Positions 44,233 to 53,839 of a DNA stretch of 64,000 nt are shown in pieces; position 1 is the first letter of the stretch; every line of letters begins with the position of its first letter. Position numbers and translations under genes: made by a program. The notes beneath the pieces were generated by a model. It was not told where the DNA came from. It did not search any database and saw only the letters and a list, made by a program, of their open reading frames with translations. Location: positions 124,001-188,000 of the forward strand of contig NZ_PVNB01000001.1 of NCBI RefSeq assembly GCF_003001995.1, given 5' to 3'. The stretch comes from Orenia metallireducens. Lineage in GTDB: Bacteria; Bacillota; Halanaerobiia; Halobacteroidales; Halobacteroidaceae.

Positions 44233-45126
44233 TTAATTTAAAACTATAACTACTTTACAGTTATTAAAAACTCCATTACTTCTTCCTACTTGATCTAATG
44301 TTCTAGCATCTTTTTGTGATAAGACTAAATCAGTCCCATATCTTCCCTTAGCTTCTATAGCATTAATAATCAATGGATTCTTACCCACTCTTGGATTGGC
44401 CTTAGCATCTGCCAAACTTCTATTATAGCCTACAATCCCCTGAGTAATAACACCATCACTTTGAATCTTACTTATACCATAAACTAAACTTCCACTCTCA
44501 TCATAAACCTTTGGGGCTAAAGCTGGTTTGGCATCTATATTCAGTGTATTAATAATCACTCCTGTATAATCACTCTGCACCAAAGTATCAACTTCTTCTG
44601 AATTGTTATAATCATGACTGTCATTATTAAAATCTAGATCAGAACTATCATTATTATCAGAGGTTTCAGTACTCTCTTCACTTATACTAGGAAAGATAGC
44701 TTTCATAATGCCGTCTTTTCCATAGAATTTAACCTGAACTATAACCTGGTATACATTATCGGCTACCTTCTTCTCTTCAATAATCTGAGCACCCTTTACC
44801 ATACCACTTACCCTCTTATTGATGATATCAGACTGAACTTGAGCATTCTTAACTGTCTGTTCAGAATCTATTTGAACCCCCTTAATCGTCTCTAACAACC
44901 TCCTTTGCGCCATTGTAATAGCAGCCTCTCTAGCCATAATCTTTGCTTGAGCCTCATTTGTAATATAATCAGGAGCAACGCCATACCCAGTTGCCTTTAC
45001 TACTGACTTTTCCCAATCAGTAACTGTATTATCATCTTCATCAAATAACCCCTCTGCAAAGGAGAATTGAGTCATCATCAACAGTATCATCACAGTAATT
45101 AACAAGATATTAATTCTCTTACTCAT
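44233..45126 (-). CDS. LPP20-family exported protein
   Basis: 297 aa, signal peptide ending QFSFAEG. About 40-150 is an LPP20/FlgP-like domain: VVKATGYGVAPDYIT, AKIMAREAAITMAQRRLLETI, VSGMVKGAQIIEEKKV, VYQVIVQVKFYGKDG. The middle is Asn/Ser/Asp-rich linker. About 180-297 is a second beta-rich domain (YTGVIINTLNIDAKPAL, GRYGTDLVLSQKDARTL) typical of proteins that follow LPP20 domains. LPP20 proteins associate with the outer membrane or flagellar basal structures. Gap to the preceding gene is only 24 bp. Confidence 0.85.
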   Translation of the reverse strand: MSKRINILLITVMILLMMTQFSFAEGLFDEDDNTVTDWEKSVVKATGYGVAPDYITNEAQAKIMAREAAITMAQRRLLETIKGVQIDSEQTVKNAQVQSDIINKRVSGMVKGAQIIEEKKVADNVYQVIVQVKFYGKDGIMKAIFPSISEESTETSDNNDSSDLDFNNDSHDYNNSEEVDTLVQSDYTGVIINTLNIDAKPALAPKVYDESGSLVYGISKIQSDGVITQGIVGYNRSLADAKANPRVGKNPLIINAIEAKGRYGTDLVLSQKDARTLDQVGRSNGVFNNCKVVIVLN

Positions 45127-45150
45127 TTCTATACAACCCCCTTAACTTAA

Positions 45151-46308
45151 TTATCTAATCTCTAAAACTAGCTTTGCTTCTGACATACTTTTAACCTCAA
45201 AACTAAAGGGAAGCTTTTCTTCCAACTCTATTGCTATATCTAAAACCTCTACACTAGGCTCTAAATCTATATCAAAGGTGAGCAACTCATTAGCAAATTC
45301 TCTAAAATACACATTAATTACTCCAGATAATGTAGGTAGAGAATTCTTTAATTGACTTAATTGTTTTAAAGAGCTAACACTATTAACCTGTAATTGAATC
45401 GTCTTCTCTTGTTTAATTAAATCATTACTTATCCTATCAATCAATTCTTCTGTAATATTCTCTGTAGCTTCTATAATTGATTTTTTAGCAGCCATCTCCT
45501 TATTAACACCTACACCCTTACCATCACCAGTTACAGCCGCAATCACCTGTGCTGTAGATGCATTAATGACACGGGCTTCTACTTGAGAATTATATGACTT
45601 CAAGCTACCAGCAATACCATCTAGGGTCTTTCTTAAGTCAATATAGTTTGACCTAAGATTAGCTATCACAACAAAATCAGCCTTTAATTGTGAACCTAAT
45701 TTAACAGCCAAATCATAATCTCCAGCGATAATTGTCCTTCGCTCTTCTCTATTGATTAATGAGTCAACCTTATAACGGTCTATTACTTGAAATCCCGATT
45801 CTATGAACTGCTTCATCATCTCGGTTTCAGCTAAACCATCTGGTAAGTCAACATAATAATCCTCTACTTTTTGGGAGAGTAAAACCATAATTCTTGGATT
45901 GCCAATCCTTTTTATATTCAACTTCAAAGCATCTAGGTCACCAGCTAAAGTTTTTCTGCCAACTTCAACTTTAACCTTTACTATATAGATATGATCTTCA
46001 ATTGATTTATTGATTACCTGATACCCTTTTATATATCCTTGACTACTCTTTAAAATCTTATCTTCAATTAACTGGGCATTCTTTACCATAGTTGAAGAAC
46101 TAATAAAAGTTCCTACAGCTTGCTCTACTGCCCTTCTTAATCCATCATTAATGGCTTTTTTTTCAGCATTAACTAGACCATCATCACCTAAATATGCTTT
46201 TCCTTCAGTCTCAACGACAACACTATCTGTAGCTAAGACTGATAGTGTAAAGTTAAAAATCATTATTATAGCTACGAATAATACTATATATAGTCTTTTT
46301 TGCAACAT
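45151..46308 (-). CDS. FlgT/LPP20-like exported protein
   Basis: 385 aa from the ATG at 46308 (MLQKRLYIV), with GGGAGTGG 5 nt upstream. Signal peptide to about VLATDS. The first ~110 residues match the FlgT N-terminal/LPP20 theme: VVVETEGKAYLGDDGLVNAE, GLRRAVEQAVGTFISSSTMV, SQGYIKGYQVINKS. The following part (about 140-260) resembles the CsgG-like middle of FlgT (MVLLSQKVEDYYVDLPDG, VKLGSQLKADFVVIANL). The C-terminus carries a beta-rich domain. FlgT belongs to the flagellar H-ring of diderms, but no flagellar genes are near. Confidence 0.82.
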   Translation of the reverse strand: MLQKRLYIVLFVAIIMIFNFTLSVLATDSVVVETEGKAYLGDDGLVNAEKKAINDGLRRAVEQAVGTFISSSTMVKNAQLIEDKILKSSQGYIKGYQVINKSIEDHIYIVKVKVEVGRKTLAGDLDALKLNIKRIGNPRIMVLLSQKVEDYYVDLPDGLAETEMMKQFIESGFQVIDRYKVDSLINREERRTIIAGDYDLAVKLGSQLKADFVVIANLRSNYIDLRKTLDGIAGSLKSYNSQVEARVINASTAQVIAAVTGDGKGVGVNKEMAAKKSIIEATENITEELIDRISNDLIKQEKTIQLQVNSVSSLKQLSQLKNSLPTLSGVINVYFREFANELLTFDIDLEPSVEVLDIAIELEEKLPFSFEVKSMSEAKLVLEIR

Positions 46309-46548
46309 AATAGCCACTCCCATCTTCTAATCTCACGATTACCTATATTAATTCTATGTAATTACATTAATTCCCTTGTTAAAAATATATTAATTTATTA
46401 TAATTTTTCTTTAAAACACTTTATTAACTTCTTTTATTTAATCTTTAATATAACTAAAACCACTAATAACTGATAATCAATAGCAAAGCTTTTATCGTTA
46501 CTATTTAGCTCTTGCCTTTTAGGTTTATAGTTATTGATTAATAAAGAT

Positions 46549-46586
46549 AAAGAAGAGGCAGATTGCTAGCAATCTGCCTCTTCTTT
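46549..46586 (-). terminator. 38-bp perfect palindrome behind the barrel gene
   Basis: AAAGAAGAGGCAGATTGCT (46549..46567) is followed directly by its exact reverse complement. It divides the envelope cluster into an upstream pair (lipoprotein, barrel) and a downstream set. Confidence 0.92.
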
Positions 46587-46589
46587 ATT

Positions 46590-47813
46590 TTAAAACTCTA
46601 TTTTAAGATTTAAAGCACCTTCAACCTCTTTGGAATCATTGAATAATCCCATTAAATCAGAAACTCCTAAATCAGCTTCAAAGACCCATAAATCTAAACC
46701 TATTCCGGCTGACCAGTCAAAGTCCTTTTCAAGGGTAGAATAACTTATTCCAGTTCTTAAAGGTAAGGATTTTAACCATGTCATCTCCGTTGCAGTAGCA
46801 AATTTATGGTCTTTTTGACCATCATTATAGCTTGTATATGAATAATCTGCAAATAAATCAATGTCTTCAGTCCAGTTCATCTTGCCACCTAAGCGAATAA
46901 TAGCTGGTAATTTATACTTTAGTTCTTCATCCTTAACGACTTCACTATCTCCAACCTCTTCAAACTCCTCTGTAACTTCATTATACTCATATCTAACCTC
47001 ATGAATCCCGTCTACTGTTAAAGCTCCTAGATTCATCACACTAAACCCAAGACTATACTTATCATTTAAGTTAGCATAGACCCCAAAATCAAAGGCTGAA
47101 CCTGTTGCTGTACTATCATTGATACCATCTGGTTCATTATACTTTGCTACAAAGTATCCATCACCCCTAACTACAGGATCCCCCTCTTCATCATAAGTAA
47201 TTATAGTAGTTCCATCACCTTCTAAAGAGAAGATTGCTCCAGTTAAGTGATGATAGGTAAGTCCTATTCTTAAATCCTTTAAATCCAACTTCTCTTTTAA
47301 GCTTTCAGGGCTGATAGAGAAGTTAATCCCAAGATCACCATAAGCTGCTCCAGAACCTATACTACCATTAAGATCATAGGGTTTATCAATTTCATTTCCC
47401 TTTAATAATAGCTCAGCTACATCATAGGATAGATCAAATAAACCAACACCTCTACCCTCTGAACTGATAGCTACTGGTCCTAGGATTACTTTTAATCCAG
47501 TATTAGACTCTCCTCCGCCTAAAAATCCATCTTCAACATCAGCTAACAGCTCATCCTTCATCTCTTCATCAATATATTCATTGACCAACAAGTTATTCCA
47601 CAGGCTACCTGCTAGTCCAAATTCAAAGGTAAATCGATCTGAAGTAGCATTGACTGCTCCAGGATTTCCATAAAGAGCATCAGCTCCTACCAACGTAGCA
47701 AACTCATCACCAAGACCAATTGTTTTAGCTGAAGAAGCAGCTTCTATATCATTATCAAATGTTAGCACCAGTACCAATAAAAAGCATGACATTATTAAGA
47801 TCGTTTTAAGCAT
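46590..47813 (-). CDS. outer-membrane beta-barrel protein
   Basis: 407 aa. Signal peptide to about DIEAASS, then KTIGLGDEFATLVGADALYGNPG, the start pattern of PorV/FadL-like barrels with an N-terminal hatch. The rest alternates strands and turns (FDFGVYANLNDKYSLGFSVM, LFADYSYTSYND, LRTGISYSTL, WSAGIGLDLWVF) and ends GALNLKIEF with terminal Phe. I expect about 14 strands. It lies 20 bp behind the large lipoprotein gene, so the two are co-transcribed and may form a complex. Confidence 0.85.
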   Translation of the reverse strand: MLKTILIMSCFLLVLVLTFDNDIEAASSAKTIGLGDEFATLVGADALYGNPGAVNATSDRFTFEFGLAGSLWNNLLVNEYIDEEMKDELLADVEDGFLGGGESNTGLKVILGPVAISSEGRGVGLFDLSYDVAELLLKGNEIDKPYDLNGSIGSGAAYGDLGINFSISPESLKEKLDLKDLRIGLTYHHLTGAIFSLEGDGTTIITYDEEGDPVVRGDGYFVAKYNEPDGINDSTATGSAFDFGVYANLNDKYSLGFSVMNLGALTVDGIHEVRYEYNEVTEEFEEVGDSEVVKDEELKYKLPAIIRLGGKMNWTEDIDLFADYSYTSYNDGQKDHKFATATEMTWLKSLPLRTGISYSTLEKDFDWSAGIGLDLWVFEADLGVSDLMGLFNDSKEVEGALNLKIEF

Positions 47814-47832
47814 TTATTCTTCACCCCCTACT

Positions 47833-49863
47833 TTATTCTTTATTTTGATTGACTTTGACTACTAATTTAGCATAAAGATTATTGATAGTTACCTCATCGG
47901 TACTCTTTAATACAATGTTGTCACCTGTTACCTTATATTTAACACCTACATATAAATTATCATCAGTTAACCAATCGGCATCACTAGCAGTTAAATCTAC
48001 AACCTTTTTCTCTCCACTATCCTGTTTAGTTAAAGTAAAGGTTTTAAATTTGTTAGCAGATTTATATAACTTATCTAATTGGCTCTCTTTTTCTTCCTCA
48101 CTTAAACTGTCAAGATACTCATCTAAATCTTTGCCTTCCCACTCATCAACTTTTCCTAAATAAACAATTACTTCTACGTCAACAGGCAAATCATTTTTAA
48201 AATCTTCAATGATCAATTGTCCCTCTTTAAAGTAATTATCAATCTGCTCTACATCATCATCACTAAGTGAATCATCGACAGTTTCGGGGATAGCTCTATC
48301 CTCTATATCCTTATTAAGAGTAATATCAAAAGGAACCTCTATCTCTACTTTAGGATTCAGCTGATCAGCTGAATCGATAGTAACTGAACCAGTAGCTTCA
48401 ACTCTAGCATCTCCTAGAAGTCTTATAGATGTTATATCTTCTTTATGATTTAAGCCTTGTAACCAATCTAAAAAGTCATTCCCACTATCATTCAATAGTG
48501 ATAGCTCCTTATCAGTACTATCAATCACTGCACTCCCTCCACTAATAGAGGATAGAGTTATAGTAGCTTCACTACCATCTTCATAGATAGCTCTAAACTC
48601 AGCATTATCTAAATTGATAAGCAGATTCTCAATATCATATCCGTCAATTACAAATCTAGCAATGGCACCATTTAAAGAGATACTATCAATATCCTCAGGC
48701 ACCTCTGTTAAAAGCTCTTCATCTAAAGCCTGATTTGCATCAGTGAAATCGAATAAATTGTTATCAACTGTAACACTAGCTATTTCTGTATCAGAACTGA
48801 ATCCACCAGTTACTGAAATACTTTGAGTAGTATCATAAGTGACATTTGTTCCCGAAACAATCAGATTAAAATCAATCTCCATTCCATTTATTAAATCGAT
48901 GCTTTGACCAGTTAAATCTAAACTAATCTCATTATCAGCTGAACCATCGGATACTGTGCCTATGCTTAACTGTTCTATTGCAAAATTTAAGCCACTAGTT
49001 TCAGTTTCAGGCGGAAGAATAGTTAAATCAAGATTTCCACTATTAAAAGCTACTGCTTCCAAACCAGCCTCTACAGATGCTACATTTGTAGATTGGGTGA
49101 CCTCAGTAGCAGCTAAATTAGTATAGTTTACTACCTTACTAATCTCTGCGTTATCGATACTATAAGCTAAATTCATGGCACCATCATTATTTAAGACACC
49201 AGAAGTACTAAGATTACTAAGCTCTACTGTTAAATCACCAGTTATACTACTATTAGTTAGATCAATAAATTTTTGAACACTGCTTGTTCCTTGAGTAATA
49301 TTAGTAAAGCTTACATCTCCTAAGAGAGTTGAACCATCTTTAAAGGTTAAAGTTACTGAATCAATATCAAAACCATTTGGAGCAGTAATCATAATCCCCA
49401 TCCGATTTATTGGATTATTACTCTCATCTTCACTATTACTTGAGAAGTCAATACTATCAAATTCATCAATAATGATAGTACTTGTTATCCCACTATCAGA
49501 ACTTACTCCAGCAGGTATAGTGATATCCTGATTATTATTAATTACATTATCTAATTGAATTAAAGGCAAAGCTACTGTCTTATTAACGCTAGGCAAAGCA
49601 ACCTCAGTCAGCTTCCCTCCCACATCAATAATATCCATCTCTTCTGTCTTTGAGTATTGTATTAATCCATTATTATTAACAATATCCTCATTATCTTCTA
49701 CTAGCTCTTTTGCTGTCTTACCCTCATTGTTAGTTATCGGTACTTTATAAGCAACATCCCAAGCTGGACCAAAAGTACCACGACTGTTTTCAGAACAGCC
49801 TGATAAAACTAAAGAAGAGAGTATAATAACCATCATTAAAGTTAATATCTGCTTCTTTTCCAT
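47833..49863 (-). CDS. large beta-rich lipoprotein of unknown function
   Basis: 676 aa from the ATG at 49863 (MEKKQILTLMM) behind AAGGGGTG; the longer frame has no ribosome site. Lipobox LVLSGC. The remainder is acidic, Ser/Thr/Asn/Asp-rich and almost free of cysteine, with repeated strands such as GLNFAIEQLSIGTVSD, IDLINGMEIDFNLIVSG and VSITGGF-like stretches, suggesting stacked immunoglobulin-like or porin-partner domains. I do not recognise a family. It is the first gene of the envelope run and directly precedes the barrel, so a surface or periplasmic partner of that barrel is likely. Confidence 0.8.
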   Translation of the reverse strand: MEKKQILTLMMVIILSSLVLSGCSENSRGTFGPAWDVAYKVPITNNEGKTAKELVEDNEDIVNNNGLIQYSKTEEMDIIDVGGKLTEVALPSVNKTVALPLIQLDNVINNNQDITIPAGVSSDSGITSTIIIDEFDSIDFSSNSEDESNNPINRMGIMITAPNGFDIDSVTLTFKDGSTLLGDVSFTNITQGTSSVQKFIDLTNSSITGDLTVELSNLSTSGVLNNDGAMNLAYSIDNAEISKVVNYTNLAATEVTQSTNVASVEAGLEAVAFNSGNLDLTILPPETETSGLNFAIEQLSIGTVSDGSADNEISLDLTGQSIDLINGMEIDFNLIVSGTNVTYDTTQSISVTGGFSSDTEIASVTVDNNLFDFTDANQALDEELLTEVPEDIDSISLNGAIARFVIDGYDIENLLINLDNAEFRAIYEDGSEATITLSSISGGSAVIDSTDKELSLLNDSGNDFLDWLQGLNHKEDITSIRLLGDARVEATGSVTIDSADQLNPKVEIEVPFDITLNKDIEDRAIPETVDDSLSDDDVEQIDNYFKEGQLIIEDFKNDLPVDVEVIVYLGKVDEWEGKDLDEYLDSLSEEEKESQLDKLYKSANKFKTFTLTKQDSGEKKVVDLTASDADWLTDDNLYVGVKYKVTGDNIVLKSTDEVTINNLYAKLVVKVNQNKE

Positions 49864-49940
49864 AATTTCACCCCTTTTTAAAGTATTACTTAATATTATT
49901 CGACACAAGCCTTAGATCTTTCCTCTTAAATTATATTAAA

Positions 49941-50471
49941 TCAATGTAAATTACCTTCTCTATGGACAACATCATAAGCAAAAAGAGCATAGCCAATCTC
50001 AGCAGTCGTCATCCCTTCTTCTTGAGCTAATTCTCTGACTATCTTCATAATAGCTAAATAATCATCAGGGTTAAATTGTTCCTTCTCTTTATCAAAATAT
50101 CCCATTCGATAGAGGGTTGCCCATACTCTAGTATCGATGACACAATGCTCTTTATCATTTAAACTGGTCAAAATAGCAGAAGCAGTTGGTGTACCAACCC
50201 CCTTCAAACTATTAAATAGTATAACTTGGGCAAATTCATCATCAATCTTATAAGCAATCTCTGTAATCTTCTCCACTCGCCCTACTGGATTCCTATGTAC
50301 ATGATAGGAGCTTCTTGTAGAGTTGAGATGGGCCAATTGATATAGTTCATCTTTACTTAAGTAGCCTTTCTGGTGATACCTCTTGCCAATATCCTTTAAC
50401 TTTTCAGGATACAAGCCCGATGTCTCTGGATAAATTTTTAGATATTTCTGAAAATTAATCTTAGGGGTCAT
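49941..50471 (-). CDS. HhH-GPD-like DNA repair protein
   Basis: 176 aa. The helix-hairpin-helix SLKGVGTPTASAILTSLN is followed by HCVIDTRVWATLYRMG, where the Asp takes the place of the catalytic Asp of HhH-GPD base-excision glycosylases. There is no C-terminal FeS Cys cluster, and the protein is shorter than EndoIII or AlkA (about 210-290). It may be a compact glycosylase or a nucleic-acid-binding relative. GGAG precedes the ATG. It lies upstream of the envelope run without obvious link. Confidence 0.75.
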   Translation of the reverse strand: MTPKINFQKYLKIYPETSGLYPEKLKDIGKRYHQKGYLSKDELYQLAHLNSTRSSYHVHRNPVGRVEKITEIAYKIDDEFAQVILFNSLKGVGTPTASAILTSLNDKEHCVIDTRVWATLYRMGYFDKEKEQFNPDDYLAIMKIVRELAQEEGMTTAEIGYALFAYDVVHREGNLH

Positions 50472-50637
50472 CCTATAAACTCCTCTCTGTCAATAAAATT
50501 TTCCCTTAAAAAAAGAAACTCTTTAATTATAATTTATAAATTCTATAAAAATCTAATAATTCCTCTATATTTTTCTTAGATATAGAAAATCAGAGAACAT
50601 AGTCATCTGACCTTATAGTGATATTTAAGTATGACGC

Positions 50638-50977
50638 TATATAGAGATATTACGACACTTTTAAATTTACAATTAACAATGTACAATTGACAATTAAACG
50701 GATTTTAAGGTTTTTAATCCGAAAAAATTTCTGTTTGAACGAAGCAAAAATTGAGCTAGGATCTAGAGTATTATGAAATTTTAATTTAGAGAGTCTAATA
50801 AGTGATAATGTTCATTATTTTGATTGCTGAGTGAGTTGAATTTTTTTCTAGACCTTTTGGTGACTTTTGCGTCAATGGTAAAAGTCACTCGGGAAAAAAG
50901 CTGATAAGCTTTCCCGAAAAATATTTTAATGATTTTACTAACTTTTTAAAGTGAAAAGTATCACAATATACCCATTA
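50638..50977. repeat. longest TIR-bounded intergenic element
   Basis: Begins TATATAGAGATATTACGACACTTTT and ends AAAAGTATCACAATATACCCA. Inside: quasi-periodic ACAATTAACAATGTACAATT, and two good hairpins, GTGACTTTT/AAAAGTCAC (50860..50894) and TCGGGAAA/TTTCCCGA (50889..50919) with inner AAGCT/AGCTT. It makes up most of the 614-bp spacer and has no frame. Confidence 0.65.
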
Positions 50978-51047
50978 AATTTCACTTAATGGTTGCATAT
51001 CTATAGTTAATAAACTTTATTGATATACTTATTTACCCATAAATAGC

Positions 51048-51077
51048 AAAAAGACTACTTAAAAAAGTAGTCTTTTT
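51048..51077 (-). terminator. terminator of the SpoIID-like gene
   Basis: AAAAAGACTACTT and AAGTAGTCTTTTT pair perfectly around AAAA, 9 bp behind the stop codon. Confidence 0.94.
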
Positions 51078-51085
51078 GGCTCTCT

Positions 51086-53173
51086 CTAATATCTATCTTC
51101 AATTGTAATATCAGTATAGAAATGCTTTAATATATCTAAATATTGATAGTTATCATCTGCCATTGCTGCTACTGCAACTTGGTCCATACCAACACTGTGT
51201 CCCCAACCACCACCGTAAAATAGGAAGCTAACTAGCTTACCATCACGATATTGTGGTTGAATCCAGAAACGATTGCTCCGTAAACCACCAAATTTAGAAC
51301 GTAAGTTATAGGTGAACTCCTTCTCTTCCTCTGCACCCACTACTAATAGAGATTTAACACTCCCTGCTTTCCCTCTATAGGTAGGCACAATCTTCTTAAT
51401 CTCTTTAATATCTAAGCTATTTTCTAGATACTCTATTGATAGATTACGTTGCCAGCGGTAATGGCTCTCCTTAGTATATTGGAATGCTTTAGAATAGGAA
51501 TCTGGTGACTCTCTTAACCATTCCTTTAATTCTACAGGGCTTAAAGGAAATCTAGAATCTTCTTTTTCAGTAGATACTGCTCTTAAATAACCTATTTCAA
51601 ATCTCCAGACATCTTCACTATTCTCAGTATATCCTCCAGAGTTGGCACTATAAACTGCATTAACTGCCTTGCCATTATAAGTCATCACTTCACCTGCTGT
51701 CTCTAATACAGCTTGGTTAGAGTTAGGATGTTCACGGGCAATTCCTCGATAGGCAGCACAGTGAACGTCAGAACATAAGTCATATCCATCATCAGAGTGC
51801 TTACCTAAATTAGCTAGTGTATAACTTCTAGCAGCTACCGATTGGGTCTTTAGAGCCTCTCTAGGCCATAAAGCCGACATCTCAGAAGGGATAACCCCCA
51901 TGAGATATTCCTCCATGTGAACTAAGTTAACTACAGTAATCCCATTCTCTTGAGGAATTAACTCTAATGATCCACGATATTGACGGTCTTCAATCCCTCC
52001 CCAATAATAACCTCTACCATAAATTATATTATGGACTAGTACTGGAGCATACTCCTTAGGTCTTACTTGAATAGAATTACTAAATTCTATTTCTTTTTCA
52101 CCTGCTACTAGATAGTACTTGCCATCCCTTATAGTAGCTTTGATAAGCTCTGATTTTTTACCCTCTAAAATAATCTTTTCTCCTTCTTTAATAACAAAGT
52201 CACTACCTACTCTAAAATAAACCTCTTCTTCATCTTCAGTAATTCCTATTTTCAACTCTCTTCCTGGGCTTTCAATAGGTTCTATCTCCTTAAAAGTGAC
52301 TTCTTTTGGAATCTCTCTCTTCCGCTCTTCTGGTAATGTTAAATCTTTATCATCAAAATATTCAGGATGAGCTTCTTTTATTCGCTCTAAATTCTCTTGA
52401 ATTACTTTATCACTGGAATTCTCTTTATTTGCTCTTTTTAAATACATAACTGCATCTCTATCCTGACCTAAATTCAAATAAGATAATGCAATCATTCTAT
52501 TTACACCCTTGAGACTTCCGTCAGTTATTAGTGCTTTCCTGTAATTATCTATAGCAATACTATAGCTTTCTTGAACAAAATTTATCTCTCCTAGTTGATA
52601 GTATCCTAACGCAAACTTATCATATTCTAAAGCAACTTTAACATATTCTTCTGCTTGCTGATAATCTTTTTCTTTAAAGGACATTAGGCTCAAATAATAG
52701 TTAGTATCTCTTAAAATAAATTCATCTTCTGATTCTGAATTCAATATCTTCTCCAACTCAATTTTAGACTTACCAATTTTATCTAAATTATAATAAGCAA
52801 TAGCCAAATCCAATCTACTCTCAACATCTTCTTCTTTCTCTAATAGTGCCTCATATTCTTCAACAGCTAAATTATATTCACCTAAAGTTTCATAAACTGA
52901 TGCTAAATTTTTTCTTGCAATCTTATTATCTTCATAGTCTAAAATTTGCTTATACTTATCTATACTCGCCTTATACTCTCCCTGGTAGTATAAGGCTTTT
53001 GCTTCATCCAACAATTTCTCTAAATCATAGTCAGCTTGAGCATCCTGAGTTTTTTTAGTCTCTTGCTGACTTGGATGATTATAATAAGCAAATATTCCAG
53101 AACTTATTAGTGATAATAAGATTATCCCTATTGCTATGACTTTAAAATGCTTTTCTTCTAATTTAATCCACAT
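51086..53173 (-). CDS. TPR-containing SpoIID/LytB-domain protein
   Basis: 695 aa. One membrane anchor (about 10-30), then seven or so TPR repeats (about 48-275; YKASIDKYKQILDYEDNKIA, YNLAVEEYEALLEK). An SpoIID/LytB domain covers about 375-690: YLMGVIPSEMSALWPREALK, TQSVAARSYTLANL, VNAVYSANSGGYT, and the end GGWGHSVGMDQ. SpoIID is a peptidoglycan lytic transglycosylase in engulfment; this TPR-fused form is a cell-wall enzyme whose use outside sporulation is also possible. Own terminator, no spo neighbours. Confidence 0.93.
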   Translation of the reverse strand: MWIKLEEKHFKVIAIGIILLSLISSGIFAYYNHPSQQETKKTQDAQADYDLEKLLDEAKALYYQGEYKASIDKYKQILDYEDNKIARKNLASVYETLGEYNLAVEEYEALLEKEEDVESRLDLAIAYYNLDKIGKSKIELEKILNSESEDEFILRDTNYYLSLMSFKEKDYQQAEEYVKVALEYDKFALGYYQLGEINFVQESYSIAIDNYRKALITDGSLKGVNRMIALSYLNLGQDRDAVMYLKRANKENSSDKVIQENLERIKEAHPEYFDDKDLTLPEERKREIPKEVTFKEIEPIESPGRELKIGITEDEEEVYFRVGSDFVIKEGEKIILEGKKSELIKATIRDGKYYLVAGEKEIEFSNSIQVRPKEYAPVLVHNIIYGRGYYWGGIEDRQYRGSLELIPQENGITVVNLVHMEEYLMGVIPSEMSALWPREALKTQSVAARSYTLANLGKHSDDGYDLCSDVHCAAYRGIAREHPNSNQAVLETAGEVMTYNGKAVNAVYSANSGGYTENSEDVWRFEIGYLRAVSTEKEDSRFPLSPVELKEWLRESPDSYSKAFQYTKESHYRWQRNLSIEYLENSLDIKEIKKIVPTYRGKAGSVKSLLVVGAEEEKEFTYNLRSKFGGLRSNRFWIQPQYRDGKLVSFLFYGGGWGHSVGMDQVAVAAMADDNYQYLDILKHFYTDITIEDRY

Positions 53174-53285
53174 ACTACCACACCTTTCATTTCCAGTTCT
53201 TTTTAGGTGTTTGTACTCTTATTATAACGTGCTCAGCCTAGTAAAACAATGAATAATTATTGGTAACAGGAGGCAGAGTATAAGT

Positions 53286-53657
53286 TTAAGATTTAGATTT
53301 CCAACTTTCAACTGTTTTTATAACCTTGTTAATTTCATAAATTAGTTCCTCTAACTTTCTAATTAAATTCTTTACCTTCTGTTCTTCAAAATATCCTACC
53401 TTAGAACCATATATTAAATGATGAATAGTTTCATAAGCGGAACCTCTTGAATAGATATAAAAATTCATCTTATCCTTTTTATGCTTTCTTCCAAATCCTT
53501 CAGCAATATTAGCTCCTATAGAGTTACTAGATCTTCTGATTTGTGAGGTTAAACCATAGTCTTCTTGCGTTGGTAAAAGAGAGGATATCTTAAACACTTC
53601 TACTGAAATATCATTTGCTACCTTCCAAACTGGTAAATCAGTAAAAAATTGATACAT
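53286..53657 (-). CDS. four-helix-bundle protein of the 23S-rRNA IVS (S23) family
   Basis: 123 aa, the standard size. Typical family landmarks: FTDLPVWKVANDISVEV near the start, DYGLTSQIRRSSNSIGANIA followed by EGFGRK, and SRGSAYETIHHL. Homologues are encoded inside 23S rRNA intervening sequences and at many chromosomal sites next to hairpin repeats; their role is unknown, and some bind nucleic acid as pentamers. Here the last codons (SWKSKS) and stop lie within a TTAAGATTTAG unit that recurs at 53770 behind its upstream side, so repeats flank the gene on both sides. Confidence 0.93.
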   Translation of the reverse strand: MYQFFTDLPVWKVANDISVEVFKISSLLPTQEDYGLTSQIRRSSNSIGANIAEGFGRKHKKDKMNFYIYSRGSAYETIHHLIYGSKVGYFEEQKVKNLIRKLEELIYEINKVIKTVESWKSKS

Positions 53658-53802
53658 TTTTAATTCTCCTTTGATTTCTAATATAAATAATTAGAATATC
53701 CTTCCCAAACATATCAATTTAATACTCATACCTATTCCTATACTTTTGCTTGTTCTTAATACTTATACTTAAGATTTAGGCTCAGGCTTATACTTAAACT
53801 AA

Positions 53803-53831
53803 AAAGAAATCAGCTAAAAGCTGATTTCTTT
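53803..53831 (-). terminator. terminator of galU
   Basis: AAAGAAATCAGCT and AGCTGATTTCTTT pair perfectly around AAA, 9 bp behind the stop codon. Confidence 0.93.
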
Positions 53832-53839
53832 GATTAACC

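Noticed and set aside
45151-46308. Flagellar locus suggested by FlgT/LPP20-like proteins
   Set aside because: No other flagellar gene is present in the window, and the neighbours are CsgG, barrel and lipoprotein genes.
51086-53173. Sporulation gene cluster suggested by SpoIID domain
   Set aside because: The protein has a TPR fusion and no spo neighbours; a general cell-wall role is equally likely.
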